58,627 nt of DNA from an uncultured Ruminococcus sp. Lineage in GTDB: Bacteria > Bacillota > Clostridia > Oscillospirales > Ruminococcaceae. Shown here piece by piece: positions 7,977 to 16,126 of this stretch. Under the pieces are notes generated by a model. That model worked only from the letters and a program-made list of their open reading frames with translations, had not been told where the DNA came from and made no database searches. Both the position numbers and the translations under genes were made by a program. Within the stretch, counting starts at the first letter, position 1. Each line of letters starts with the position of its first letter. The stretch lies in contig CAJTOG010000007.1 in NCBI GenBank assembly GCA_910577575.1, positions 1-58,627 of the forward strand, given 5' to 3'.

Positions 7977-9395
7977 ATGGCAAAACAGCTTTTTAATTCA
8001 TCTGAAAAATCTAATTTCATACTTAATCTTACAGAGGAAAAATATTCAAATCTTGCTTCATTCGGATTATTGACGGCTTGCTTTACAACGTCGATAGCAA
8101 CTGCAATACCTGTAATTTCAGGAGAGCAGATTTATGCGATATCATCGGCAGGACTTGCGGTTTCGGGTGTAATCTGTATGATTATTGCAATGATAGGCGG
8201 AATAAAGAAGTATATTGATAAAAAGTCTCTTGTTCCTGTATGTGTGTTCGGATTCATGCTTGTATGGGGAATAATTTCATTAATCAATTCTTATGATAAA
8301 GGAATTTCATTTTATGGTTACACAGGAAGGGGCGAAGGACTTCTTGCAATAATTTTCTACTTTTGCTTTTTTATTTCTGCTGCATCAATCAGGCGTGATA
8401 AGACATTTACAACATTGATTTATGGTATTATCGGAACAGGTCTATTTAATTCGGTTTTCGGACTTATACAGGTATTTACAGGAAAAATCAGTGCTTACCG
8501 TATGGTTTCCATGGAAATTCAGATAAATGCGGCATCAGGTCTTGTACAATCACCTCTGTTTCTTGCAATGCTTCTTACTCTTTCGTTGACAGCTGCACTT
8601 ATCGGATTTATTTTCACAGAGAAAAAATTAGTTAGAATATTCTGTATTATTTCAGCCTGCATTTTTGCTTTCACCATGATATTCACATATTCCCTTATAG
8701 GTATATGTGGTGCAGTTTTTTCCATAGTTTCGGCGGTTGTTGCAGTATTTATAATGAGAGCTTCGAAAATAAAACTTTTATCTGTTCTGTCGGTGATTCT
8801 TCCTGCCGGTATGGCAATTGTTCTTGTTCAGGCAGGATTCATCGGAAATATTAATCAGTATCGTCTTTATGACGGCAGAATATTGTGGTTTGCCGATTCT
8901 TATTATAGAATTTCTGCAAGCGGTAATTTTAATTCGGATGTAGTTGATATTGACAGTACAAGCGATGTATATTATTACCTCAACAGAAAAACCATGAACA
9001 TTGTTTCTGCTCATGCTCTTACAGGCACAGGACCGGAACAGCTCGTATTTCCCCAGCTTTACACATTCGGCACATCAGGCGAAGAGGGTGAACTTAGTGA
9101 TATAATAGTTGATAATAAAGGTACTTTTGATAAGGTATATAATGAATATCTTTATACTGCTGCAACACGTGGGATTCCGTCAGCTGCTGCACTTGTTTTG
9201 GTACTGCTTGCAGTATTGTTTACAGGCTGGAAAAATTTCAAATCAGGTAGAAAATGGCAGACACTTTGTATGTTCATGCTTACATTCGCCGGAGTACTGA
9301 TATTCTTTATAGGTTGCAGTAATATTACATTTTCATCGGTTTTCTGGGCAGTTGCGGGGTGTTGCTGTGCAAAGAATGAAAGTAAATCAGAATGA
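7977..9395 (+). CDS. O-antigen ligase/polymerase-like (Wzy family) membrane protein
   Basis: 472 residues with about ten to twelve hydrophobic segments across nearly the whole length, broken by one large polar loop (about residues 285-400) that contains the RLYDGRILWF and TGTGPEQL motifs. This architecture and the YTGRGEGLLA segment fit the O-antigen ligase/Wzy superfamily, which joins or polymerises lipid-linked glycans outside the membrane. No glycan synthesis genes are nearby, so the substrate is unknown. Good ribosome binding site (AGAAAGGAA). It follows the dockerin peptidase by 94 bp and may be co-transcribed, but a functional link is not evident. It is followed by a phosphoesterase remnant. 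Confidence 0.7.
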   Translation: MAKQLFNSSEKSNFILNLTEEKYSNLASFGLLTACFTTSIATAIPVISGEQIYAISSAGLAVSGVICMIIAMIGGIKKYIDKKSLVPVCVFGFMLVWGIISLINSYDKGISFYGYTGRGEGLLAIIFYFCFFISAASIRRDKTFTTLIYGIIGTGLFNSVFGLIQVFTGKISAYRMVSMEIQINAASGLVQSPLFLAMLLTLSLTAALIGFIFTEKKLVRIFCIISACIFAFTMIFTYSLIGICGAVFSIVSAVVAVFIMRASKIKLLSVLSVILPAGMAIVLVQAGFIGNINQYRLYDGRILWFADSYYRISASGNFNSDVVDIDSTSDVYYYLNRKTMNIVSAHALTGTGPEQLVFPQLYTFGTSGEEGELSDIIVDNKGTFDKVYNEYLYTAATRGIPSAAALVLVLLAVLFTGWKNFKSGRKWQTLCMFMLTFAGVLIFFIGCSNITFSSVFWAVAGCCCAKNESKSE

Positions 9396-9449
9396 AAATA
9401 AGAAAGAAAAGACTCATTATTTTTTCAATAATATCAGTAAAAATAAGTA

Positions 9450-9725
9450 GAATATTTTGCTTGTTCATGAACCGCAGTATTTAACGTATTATGCAATTAA
9501 CGGTGTAGATTTGGTATTATCCGGTCATGCACACGGAGGACAGTTTATAAATCCGTTTGTTGGTGGAGTTATAGCTCTGAACAAAGTTTTTTGTCTGAAT
9601 ATACAGATGGTGAGTATAAAATTGCCGACACGGTGATGATAGTAAGCAGGGGACTGGGAAACAGTATAATTCCTGTTCGTCTGTTTAATTATCCGGATAT
9701 TGTATGTATAACTTTAAATAAATAA
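9450..9725 (+). pseudogene. C-terminal remnant of a calcineurin-like metallophosphoesterase
   Basis: Translation from 9450 gives NILLVHEPQ, then GVDLVLSGHAHGGQF, the hallmark C-terminal metal-binding GHxHGGQ motif of YkuE-type phosphoesterases. An in-frame TAG lies immediately upstream and nothing of the N-terminal metal site is found. Near 9590 the frame shifts: the expected continuation EYTDGEYKIADTVMIVSRGLGN is read in another frame and ends at 9725. The gene is therefore 5'-deleted and frameshifted. Confidence 0.8.
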
Positions 9726-9729
9726 AAAA

Positions 9730-9760
9730 ACTGCTGTAGTTGAATACAGCAGTCTTTTTT
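9730..9760 (+). terminator. Intrinsic terminator after the phosphoesterase remnant
   Basis: ACTGCTGTA (9730-9738) pairs with TACAGCAGT (9745-9753) over a 6-base loop, followed by C and six T. It still marks the end of the former gene. Confidence 0.88.
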
Positions 9761-9863
9761 ATTTATTTTTATCATATATATTAATTACTTTTAAAATACT
9801 CCATGTAAGAATTGCAAAGGTTACAACTAATGTTTCAATAATAAAATTCTTTATATATTTCAT
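9759..9863 (-). CDS. 34-residue single-helix membrane peptide
   Basis: A minus-strand frame reads MKYIKNFIIETLVVTFAI and continues to 34 residues, with one central hydrophobic helix between Lys/Asn-rich ends. An AGGAG sequence sits 6 bases before the ATG at 9861-9863. Such tiny membrane peptides can be regulators, type I toxins or chance ORFs. It ends at the base of the opposite-strand terminator. No family was recognised; existence is supported only by the start signal and the hydrophobic pattern. Confidence 0.45.
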   Translation of the reverse strand: MKYIKNFIIETLVVTFAILTWSILKVINIYDKNK

Positions 9864-9956
9864 AATATCACTCCTGTTTTTTATTATTTTAACATATAAT
9901 AAAAAAATATATAAGATGTAAAATGTAACAAAGTAAGTGACAAATGTAATTTTTTA

Positions 9957-9985
9957 TTGCATTTTTCAGAAAGATATGGTATAAT
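9957..9985 (+). promoter_or_regulatory. Promoter of the PHP phosphatase gene
   Basis: TTGCAT (9957-9962), 17 bases, TATAAT (9980-9985), with TG two bases upstream of the -10. It lies 30 bp before the start codon at 10015. Confidence 0.75.
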
Positions 9986-10014
9986 TTTTATATCATATCA
10001 AAGGAGTGAATTTT

Positions 10015-10782
10015 ATGCTTGCTAATTATCATACACATACACAACGGTGTCTGCACGCATACGGAAGCGACAGGGAGTATATCGAATCGGCTATAAAAAG
10101 CGGAATGAAAGTACTTGGATTTTCAGACCATTGTCCGTGGATTTTTCCTGATGGTTATGTTTCCGGCATACGTATGATTCCGGCTGATGTTGATGAATAT
10201 TTTTCATCTCTTACTGCACTTAAAAAAGAGTATGAAAAGGATATAAAAATATATATTGGTTTTGAATCTGAATATGTTCCGGAACTTATGGAATCTCAGG
10301 ATAAGTTTTTAGCGGATTATCCGGTTGATTATATGATTCTTGGTCAGCATTCCATAGCTCCTGAAAACATTTCAAGGTATATGGGAAGTCCTACAAGAGA
10401 TGAAGATATTCTGAAAAAATATGTTGATTTGATTATTGAGGGTATGGAATCAGGAAGGTATAAATATGTTGCACACCCTGATTTGTTTAATTTTATCGGT
10501 TATAAGAGAACATATGTAAAACATTTTACAAGGCTATGCGAATATTTGAAATCAAAAGATATACCTGTGGAAATAAATCTTCTGGGATTAAGTCAGAATA
10601 GACATTATCCCACTCCCGAATTTATGGAAATTGCTCAAAAAGTCGGAAATACGGCAATAATCGGATTTGACGCACATTGTCCTGAAATGCTGGAAGATAA
10701 CTGTTCAGTTGAAAAATGCATAAAGTTTGCGAAAAAATATTCTCTTGAACTTTTGGATTATATTTCAGGACTTGAACCTTGA
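10015..10782 (+). CDS. PHP-family phosphatase, histidinol-phosphatase-like
   Basis: 255 residues of the PHP metal-dependent phosphoesterase fold. Visible metal ligands are HTHTQRC at the N-terminus, SDHCPW (about residue 40), GFESEY, the central GQHS, VAHPDLF and the late GFDAHCPE. This pattern fits the HisJ/HisK-type histidinol phosphatase group (histidinol phosphate to histidinol), but no other histidine genes are here, so another sugar or nucleotide phosphate is possible. A GTG at 10006 is in frame but overlaps the ribosome binding site AAGGAG; the ATG at 10015 is chosen. It has its own promoter and is followed directly by another promoter. Confidence 0.78.
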   Translation: MLANYHTHTQRCLHAYGSDREYIESAIKSGMKVLGFSDHCPWIFPDGYVSGIRMIPADVDEYFSSLTALKKEYEKDIKIYIGFESEYVPELMESQDKFLADYPVDYMILGQHSIAPENISRYMGSPTRDEDILKKYVDLIIEGMESGRYKYVAHPDLFNFIGYKRTYVKHFTRLCEYLKSKDIPVEINLLGLSQNRHYPTPEFMEIAQKVGNTAIIGFDAHCPEMLEDNCSVEKCIKFAKKYSLELLDYISGLEP

Positions 10783-10798
10783 AATTTTTCCAAAGTAC

Positions 10799-10827
10799 TT
10801 GACAAAGCATATAATATGCGTTATAAT
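10799..10827 (+). promoter_or_regulatory. Consensus promoter for the CNNM/CorC-type gene
   Basis: TTGACA (10799-10804), 17-base spacer, TATAAT (10822-10827). The start of transcription near 10834 gives a leader of about 160 bases before the ATG at 10995. Confidence 0.85.
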
Positions 10828-10833
10828 ATTTTA

Positions 10834-10994
10834 TATTGATTTTATCAGAGGTGAAATTTTTAATGGACAGTACGCCCGACGGGTGTAATCCCCGAAAATC
10901 CGTAAATGATGTATCAAGGCATAGTCTGCACTTATTATGTTAGTGTCAGATTATGCCTTTTAGAAGTTAATAAAATTTTACGGAGGAACTTTTT
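10834..10994 (+). promoter_or_regulatory. Structured leader (candidate riboswitch/attenuator) of the CNNM/CorC-type gene
   Basis: The leader holds a GC-rich hairpin TACGCCC-GAC-GGGTGTA (10871-10887). Its GGG side can alternatively pair with the next CCCCG. A long hairpin follows: AAGGCATA with its continuation pairs with TATGCCTT around 10917-10960 and ends in TTTT. The second hairpin resembles a weak terminator or anti-anti-terminator, 25 bases before the ribosome binding site. No match to M-box, yybP-ykoY, fluoride or guanidine motifs was recognised. The downstream transporter makes a metal-ion signal plausible, but this is inference. Confidence 0.45.
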
Positions 10995-12302
10995 ATGTTA
11001 TCACAATTAATTTTACAGGCTATACTTATTATACTGAATGCTGTTTTTGCCAGTGCTGAGATTGCCGTTATATCAGTCAGTCCTTCAAAGATTGACAGAT
11101 TGGCTGAAGAGGGAGACAAAGGAGCGTTGAAGCTTCAGAAATTTATAAGTGAACCATCCCGTTTTCTTTCCGGAATACAGACAGCAATAACTTTTTCAGG
11201 GTTTACAGGTGCTGCATTTGCAGCAAACAGCTTTGGAGATAAGATAATCAGGTTTACGAATAATGCCGGTCTGAAAGATTATGAAGTTATTTTTAAACCC
11301 TTATCGATAGTTGTTGTGACATTGATACTTTCATGTCTTATGATTGTTTTTGGTGAACTTGTTCCCAAGCGTGTAGCAATGAAGAATCCGGAGAAAACGG
11401 CCCTTTCACTCATAGGAGTAATCAGCTTTGTTAAAATTCTTTTTGCACCGCTTGTATGGTTTCTGAATTTTTTATCTGACTTGGTACTGAGAATTATGGG
11501 AATCAGCCCTGAAAACAATAAAGAAACAGTTACAGCGGAAGAAATTATCATGATGTCTGATGCAGGTGCTGAAAAAGGCACTATTGACGAATCTGAAAAT
11601 CGTATTATAAAGAATGTTTTTGCTTTTGATGATATGACTGCCGGACAGATATGTACTCATAGAACAGATGTTTCAGTGCTTTGGAGCGAAGAACCAGTTG
11701 AAACATGGGAAGAAACAATTCATCGCACCCGTCATTCACTTTTTCCGATTTGCGGAGAAAATGTTGATAATATTATTGGTATACTTAATGCAAAGGATTA
11801 TTTCCGGCTTGATGACAAAAGTCGTGAGAATATTATGGAAAATGCTGTAAGAGAACCTTATTTTGTACATGAAAACATGAAGGCAGACAGTTTGTTTGCA
11901 CAGATGAAAAAAACAGGAGGTTATCATTTTGCTGTTGTAGTTGATGAATACGGAGGAATGACTGGTATCATAACTGTTACAGACCTTGTTGAACGACTTG
12001 TCGGAGATTTTGATGATGATGAACTTGATGAACCGGAAGCGGAATTTAAGGAAATTGGAGAAAATCAGTGGCTTATTCCGGGAGTTACAGAATTATCAAA
12101 AATCTGTGAAGAAATTTCCGTAAATCTGCCTGATGATAAATATGATACTTTAGGCGGATATATTATAGCAGCTTTAGGAGAAATTCCGAAGGACGGAACA
12201 TCAGCCGAACTTGAATGCAACGGGCTTCATATTGAGATACTGCAAATAAGTCATCATCGTATTGAGCTTTGCAGAGTTACAAAAATTCAGCCTGCTGAGT
12301 AA
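10995..12302 (+). CDS. CNNM/CorC-type (hemolysin-like) transporter with CBS domains
   Basis: 435 residues. An N-terminal DUF21/CNNM membrane domain (about 1-180, three to four helices, including ASAEIAVISVSPSKI and FGELVPKR) is followed by a CBS pair (about 210-330) and a C-terminal CorC/HlyC domain (about 345-430). The family exports or regulates divalent cations such as Mg2+ or Co2+, although members are often annotated hemolysin-like. Length and domain order are complete. The gene has a consensus promoter, a structured leader and an AGGAG site. Its last 16 bp overlap the end of the convergent lysozyme gene. Confidence 0.87.
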   Translation: MLSQLILQAILIILNAVFASAEIAVISVSPSKIDRLAEEGDKGALKLQKFISEPSRFLSGIQTAITFSGFTGAAFAANSFGDKIIRFTNNAGLKDYEVIFKPLSIVVVTLILSCLMIVFGELVPKRVAMKNPEKTALSLIGVISFVKILFAPLVWFLNFLSDLVLRIMGISPENNKETVTAEEIIMMSDAGAEKGTIDESENRIIKNVFAFDDMTAGQICTHRTDVSVLWSEEPVETWEETIHRTRHSLFPICGENVDNIIGILNAKDYFRLDDKSRENIMENAVREPYFVHENMKADSLFAQMKKTGGYHFAVVVDEYGGMTGIITVTDLVERLVGDFDDDELDEPEAEFKEIGENQWLIPGVTELSKICEEISVNLPDDKYDTLGGYIIAALGEIPKDGTSAELECNGLHIEILQISHHRIELCRVTKIQPAE

Positions 12303-13234
12303 TCTTTAAAGCATATATTCAGGTCGACTCCGCCTGAAATTCCCGGAACAGTTCCGCTGCTTGAATACTGCCACATATCATATTCATAATAAAATGACGG
12401 TTTATCACTGTATTCAGCAAGCCAGAATTCATAATCTTTGATTCTTGGCATATCAAGCTTGTGAATTGCTGTACTGAGATTTTGATAAATCATAGGAGTG
12501 TATCCTGCTCCCCTGATTCTTTCACAGAATGCAACACAGCAGTCAGCAAGGGTTTCAACGCCTATACTGTCAGTACGTGCTTTGTCATTGAATACAAGTT
12601 CCCAGTCAAAGACAACAGGATATGTAATATTATAGTTTGAAATGATATTCAGAACAGTGTCAGCTTCTTCAATCGCCTCATCTGTATTTATTGCCTGAGA
12701 ATAGAAATATATTCCGACATCAATACCGGCATTCTGTGCTCCTTCTATATTCTTTGCATAACTGTTGTCTATAGTTATTACTCCACCGCCGTATGTTCTG
12801 TAACCCAGACGAATCATGACAAAGTCAATTCCTGCATTTTTTACGGTCTGCCAGTCAATGTTTCCCTGATGTTCAGAAATATCAATGCCTGTAAAGGTTT
12901 TCTGTACTTCGCTTCCGTTATAGGATATGAATCCGTTTTTTTCCTTTACAAAATTGTCGGGGTTAAGGGGGCTTGCCGGAACATCAGCAAATGCAGGGAT
13001 AAAAGTTTCACCGAGTGTACTGTCATGAGTGATAATTTTTCTACCGTCGTACTGATAAAATGTTTCTTCTTTTTCGATTATCGGACGGGTGCGTATTTCA
13101 GGGTTACTTGCTGGAATAGCAAGTCCTGAATTTTTGATAAAGCAAAACCATATTATAAAAATAACGAGTGAAAATATTATTATGGTTTGAAATATTGTAA
13201 GAGCTTTAAAAAAATTTGTTTTTTTAAGTTTCAA
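12287..13234 (-). CDS. Membrane-anchored GH25 lysozyme
   Basis: 315 residues: one N-terminal transmembrane helix (about 12-32) that acts as an anchor or uncleaved signal, an extracytoplasmic linker, then a GH25 muramidase domain from about residue 115. GIDISEHQG carries the first catalytic-site Asp and VVFDWE the DxE pair of the family; WQYSSSG closes the domain. It cleaves peptidoglycan between MurNAc and GlcNAc and probably takes part in wall turnover. The open frame extends to a TTG at 13249, but that lies inside the ribosome binding site; the TTG at 13234, after GGAGGAAAGG, is the better start. A promoter lies at 13296-13324. Confidence 0.87.
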   Translation of the reverse strand: MKLKKTNFFKALTIFQTIIIFSLVIFIIWFCFIKNSGLAIPASNPEIRTRPIIEKEETFYQYDGRKIITHDSTLGETFIPAFADVPASPLNPDNFVKEKNGFISYNGSEVQKTFTGIDISEHQGNIDWQTVKNAGIDFVMIRLGYRTYGGGVITIDNSYAKNIEGAQNAGIDVGIYFYSQAINTDEAIEEADTVLNIISNYNITYPVVFDWELVFNDKARTDSIGVETLADCCVAFCERIRGAGYTPMIYQNLSTAIHKLDMPRIKDYEFWLAEYSDKPSFYYEYDMWQYSSSGTVPGISGGVDLNICFKDYSAG

Positions 13235-13295
13235 TATCCTTTCCTCCAATTTAATTTAGTTTTGAAATAAGAAATTAAATATAGTTTCTTCATTA

Positions 13296-13324
13296 ATAAT
13301 AGCACAATTTTCGTCATTTGTAAA
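13296..13324 (-). promoter_or_regulatory. Promoter of the GH25 lysozyme gene
   Basis: On the minus strand TTTACA (13319-13324), 17 bases, TATTAT (13296-13301). Confidence 0.65.
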
Positions 13325-13384
13325 CAGTTTTTACGGAAATTTTACATATTGGAATTTTTTTGATAAAAAATGGAGGTTTTATAT

Positions 13385-13906
13385 ATGAATTATACAAAAT
13401 TTGAAAAAAATCTGATTGATAATATCAAAGAAGCTCAGATTAAGCTTGGTTTTGAAAATCGTCCGATGAGTCTTAATTATATACAGGCTTCTCTGAATCA
13501 TCTTTTTGATTGTGAATGCACTGAAAATATTCTTTCAGAGTTTTCTGGATATGCAGAAAGCCGTCTTGGTACGATTGCTTTCAGGGCAATCAGAGACGGC
13601 TTCTGTATTACTGTATCTGCTGAAGGTACAGCTTATGTAAATAATCTGAATGATGGATATGAGTTCATAACAGAACTTGTTTCAACTGTCAGAAATCATG
13701 GCGTATCAATGGAACAGGTTATTGATATTTTCAATAAATATTCATCTGATGTCAGTATTAAAGAAATTCATAACGATGAATTTGATTTGCTTGTTTATTT
13801 CAGTAATGGCAAGCCTGATGAATATTTTTACTGTCTGACTGACGAGGGCTGTCATATAACATATCACAGATTTATCCGTGAAGATTATGAAGATTTAGGA
13901 TTTTAA
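13385..13906 (+). CDS. Hypothetical protein, resembles DUF3877
   Basis: 173 soluble residues without signal or membrane segments. The opening (NYTKFEKNLIDNIKEAQIKLG) and overall size recall the DUF3877 family of Clostridia, which has no known function; this assignment is from memory and not firm. A strong GGAGG lies 8 bases before the ATG at 13385; an upstream ATG at 13370 overlaps that site and is rejected. Its last 35 bp overlap the 3' end of the convergent folC, so the two transcripts are complementary at their ends. Confidence 0.6.
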   Translation: MNYTKFEKNLIDNIKEAQIKLGFENRPMSLNYIQASLNHLFDCECTENILSEFSGYAESRLGTIAFRAIRDGFCITVSAEGTAYVNNLNDGYEFITELVSTVRNHGVSMEQVIDIFNKYSSDVSIKEIHNDEFDLLVYFSNGKPDEYFYCLTDEGCHITYHRFIREDYEDLGF

Positions 13907-15161
13907 TAAAGTCCTTGTATAAATAAAGCGAACCAAGAGCAATTAACGGAATATTATTTTTTATCGCATAATTAACTGCTGATTTTATACCGTCGTTTAA
14001 ATTATTGAAAGCAATGGCAGGTATATTTTTATTTAAAAAAGCATCTGCTAGGGCTTTACTGTTTAATGAACGTGGATTATCTGGAGTTACAGTAAATGCA
14101 CATGAGATATATTTTCCCAGTAATTCAGGATAAAGACTGTAATCCTTATCTGCCATGACCCCTGTAAGAAGTGCAATTTTCTGATTTTTGAAATATTTTT
14201 CAATGCTTTCTGATGCCTGCTTTATTCCGTCGGGATTATGTGCACCATCGAAAATAATAACAGGATTTTCTGAGATTAATTCAAATCTGCCATGCCACTT
14301 TGCTGATGCAAGTCCTGATTTTACACATGAATCCGGAATATCAAGCCCGTACTGTCTTAGAATTTCAATAGCTGTCAAAACATTTGCAATGTTATACTGC
14401 TGATATGTTCCTGTCAGGGAAGTTCTGACTTCATTAAAACCGGCGAAACTGAAGGATGTACCATGAATATCAGAGCAGACGTTTTTGATTCTGCTTTTGT
14501 CGGTTACAGTCAGGGGAGATTGTTTTTGCAGTGCGATTTTCCTGATTATTTCAAGGGCTTCTGCGTTGTTTCCACCGTACAGCACAGGACATTTTTCCTT
14601 TATTATTCCAGCTTTATGTAACGCTATTTCCTGTATTGTATTTCCGAGAAAAACGGTATGGTCAGATGCGATATTGGTTATTATGGAAAGCAGGGGAGCG
14701 GTTACAACATTTGTTGAATCAGTATCTCCGCCCATTCCGCATTCAACAATTGCAATATCACAATTTTTGCGAATAAACATACTATATGCGGCTGCCGTCA
14801 GGACTTCAAATTCTGTAGGCTTATCATTCATAGCTTCACAGTGCGGAATAATCTCCTCCATTATTTCAGCAAAATCACTGTTGGAAATTTCATTGCAGTT
14901 TATGCGGAAACTGTCTGTAACTTCTGTAAGTGCAGGAGATGAAAATCCGCCGGTTTTATAGCCTGATTCACTCAGAATAGCTGAAATCATAGCACAGAAT
15001 GAACCTTTGCCGTTTGTTCCTGAAACATGGATAATCTTAATTTTATTCTGAGGATTACCGAGTCTTTCACAAAGCTCGGCTATACGCTCCAGCCCGAGTT
15101 TACTTCCACGCATGGAAGCAGTTTTCAGATATTCAAGTGCTGTTTTATAATTTGTTTCCAT
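13872..15161 (-). CDS. folC: Folylpolyglutamate synthase/dihydrofolate synthase
   Basis: Adds glutamate to dihydropteroate or folate in the cytoplasm, which retains and activates folates. 429 residues with the Mur-ligase-like P-loop VSGTNGKGSF (about residue 47), AIVECGMGGDTDSTN, SDHTVFLG and the late FDGAHNPDG and ALLTGVMADKDY. Start at ATG 15161 (METNYK); an upstream TTG at 15179 would put the start inside the AAAAGG ribosome binding site. The gene overlaps the end of folT by 17 bp, so translation is coupled and folC lies under the same THF riboswitch. The C-terminal tail past YLYKDFIK runs into the convergent neighbour. Confidence 0.92.
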   Translation of the reverse strand: METNYKTALEYLKTASMRGSKLGLERIAELCERLGNPQNKIKIIHVSGTNGKGSFCAMISAILSESGYKTGGFSSPALTEVTDSFRINCNEISNSDFAEIMEEIIPHCEAMNDKPTEFEVLTAAAYSMFIRKNCDIAIVECGMGGDTDSTNVVTAPLLSIITNIASDHTVFLGNTIQEIALHKAGIIKEKCPVLYGGNNAEALEIIRKIALQKQSPLTVTDKSRIKNVCSDIHGTSFSFAGFNEVRTSLTGTYQQYNIANVLTAIEILRQYGLDIPDSCVKSGLASAKWHGRFELISENPVIIFDGAHNPDGIKQASESIEKYFKNQKIALLTGVMADKDYSLYPELLGKYISCAFTVTPDNPRSLNSKALADAFLNKNIPAIAFNNLNDGIKSAVNYAIKNNIPLIALGSLYLYKDFIKILNLHNLHG

Positions 15162-15738
15162 AATTGCATACCTTTTCAAGTTGATTTAAAAAAACTTTGT
15201 TTATTAAAAGCGATGATATAATTATTGATTCAAGAAGTGCTATTGCGGTATATATAGGAATACGACACATAAGAACTTCCAGCGGAGTGTGATAGTATAC
15301 ATAAAGACCTATTGATTTAATCATCATTGAACCGATAATATGTGCGGAAAATACTGCCGGAAATACTGAAAGAAATCCTGTAATACATGAATCAGGCTTT
15401 TTATTTGCCATTAGCATATGAACAAGTCCCGACATAAAACCGATACTCATGGCTCCGAGGGTTATAATAGGATTTATTGCATATCCTTTAAGTAGACAGC
15501 CGATTAAATCCGCACCGATTCCGACAGCTCCGCCTACAAAAGGTCCAAAGAAAATTCCTGCCATGATTATAGGTAAATTTTCAAAGCTTATGCGTATGCT
15601 GTCGCCAATCGGAATTTGCAGAAATTTTCCCAGAATAATACTCAGGGAGACGAAAAGTCCTGAAATTATCATAACTCTTACATTTCCGAAAAGCCTGATG
15701 TTTCCGATAGCCGTGTTGTTTTGTTTGCTTGTAATCAT
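15145..15738 (-). CDS. folT: Folate ECF transporter S component
   Basis: 197-residue integral membrane protein with about six helices. The segment GDSIRISFENLPIIMAGIFF followed by GPFVGGAVGIGADLIG is characteristic of FolT, the substrate-binding subunit that captures folate and docks on the shared EcfA/A'/T energy module encoded elsewhere. The assignment is reinforced by the tetrahydrofolate riboswitch directly upstream and by folC directly downstream. ATG at 15738 has AAGGAGG 9 bases before it; longer starts upstream are rejected. Together the pair imports folates and traps them by polyglutamylation. Confidence 0.88.
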   Translation of the reverse strand: MITSKQNNTAIGNIRLFGNVRVMIISGLFVSLSIILGKFLQIPIGDSIRISFENLPIIMAGIFFGPFVGGAVGIGADLIGCLLKGYAINPIITLGAMSIGFMSGLVHMLMANKKPDSCITGFLSVFPAVFSAHIIGSMMIKSIGLYVYYHTPLEVLMCRIPIYTAIALLESIIISSLLINKVFLNQLEKVCNYGNKL

Positions 15739-15810
15739 AAATAAAAACCTCCTTTTCCACATCATACGACAAGAAAAAGAGGTTATAATCCTCAGTCAGT
15801 GTTGTCCTAT

Positions 15811-15907
15811 GAAGCGGGATGCAAAATACGAACCGCAAGCTTTGGCTTTTCGTCCTGCTGACAACTCCCCGTTCAGCAAGCACTTCACGAACGTATTTTT
15901 ACTCTTC
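15811..15907 (-). ncRNA. Tetrahydrofolate (THF) riboswitch
   Basis: The minus strand follows the class I THF aptamer closely: GAAGAGTA at the 5' end, a P2 stem AAAATACG with CGTATTTT, the conserved GTGAAGTG, a stem-loop capped by GAACGGGGAGTT, then GACGAAAAGC, and the 3' block GCATCCCGCTTC that closes P1 with the 5' end. The ribosome binding site lies about 55 bases downstream. A short GAGG/CCTC hairpin with five T (about 15775-15793) may serve as a weak terminator. GTTGTC in the aptamer can pair with GACAAC just after it, which offers a switching partner. Confidence 0.88.
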
Positions 15908-15941
15908 AATGATTTTAGTCGGAAATTTTTCCGCTGAAATC

Positions 15942-15970
15942 ATTATATAACAAAAAAATGCAGAAGTCAA
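15942..15970 (-). promoter_or_regulatory. Promoter of the riboswitch-folT-folC transcript
   Basis: TTGACT (15965-15970), 17 bases, TATAAT (15942-15947) on the minus strand. A small hairpin with CGGAAA/TTTCCG lies between it and the aptamer. Confidence 0.8.
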
Positions 15971-16068
15971 TAGCTTATACAAAAATTTACTTGTTGTTTA
16001 TAATATACATGATTGGACATAAAAAATTGTAACTAATAACGAATATTTTTTTAACAATAAATAAAATC

Positions 16069-16097
16069 TTCACTTTTTTAACGAAGTATGATATAAT
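16069..16097 (+). promoter_or_regulatory. Extended -10 promoter for the HAD phosphatase gene
   Basis: TTCACT (16069-16074), 17 bases, TGA-TATAAT (-10 at 16092-16097). The weak -35 is offset by the extended -10. Confidence 0.6.
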
Positions 16098-16126
16098 TAT
16101 TCTATTAATGGTCAGGAGATGATATT

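Noticed and set aside
10871..10887. Guanidine-II (mini-ykkC) hairpin
   Set aside because: The loop is GAC in a 7-bp stem and not the paired ACGR tetraloops of that class, and the gene is not a guanidine exporter.
10834..10994. M-box or yybP-ykoY riboswitch before the CNNM gene
   Set aside because: The conserved core sequences of these classes are not found. Only a generic structured leader can be supported.
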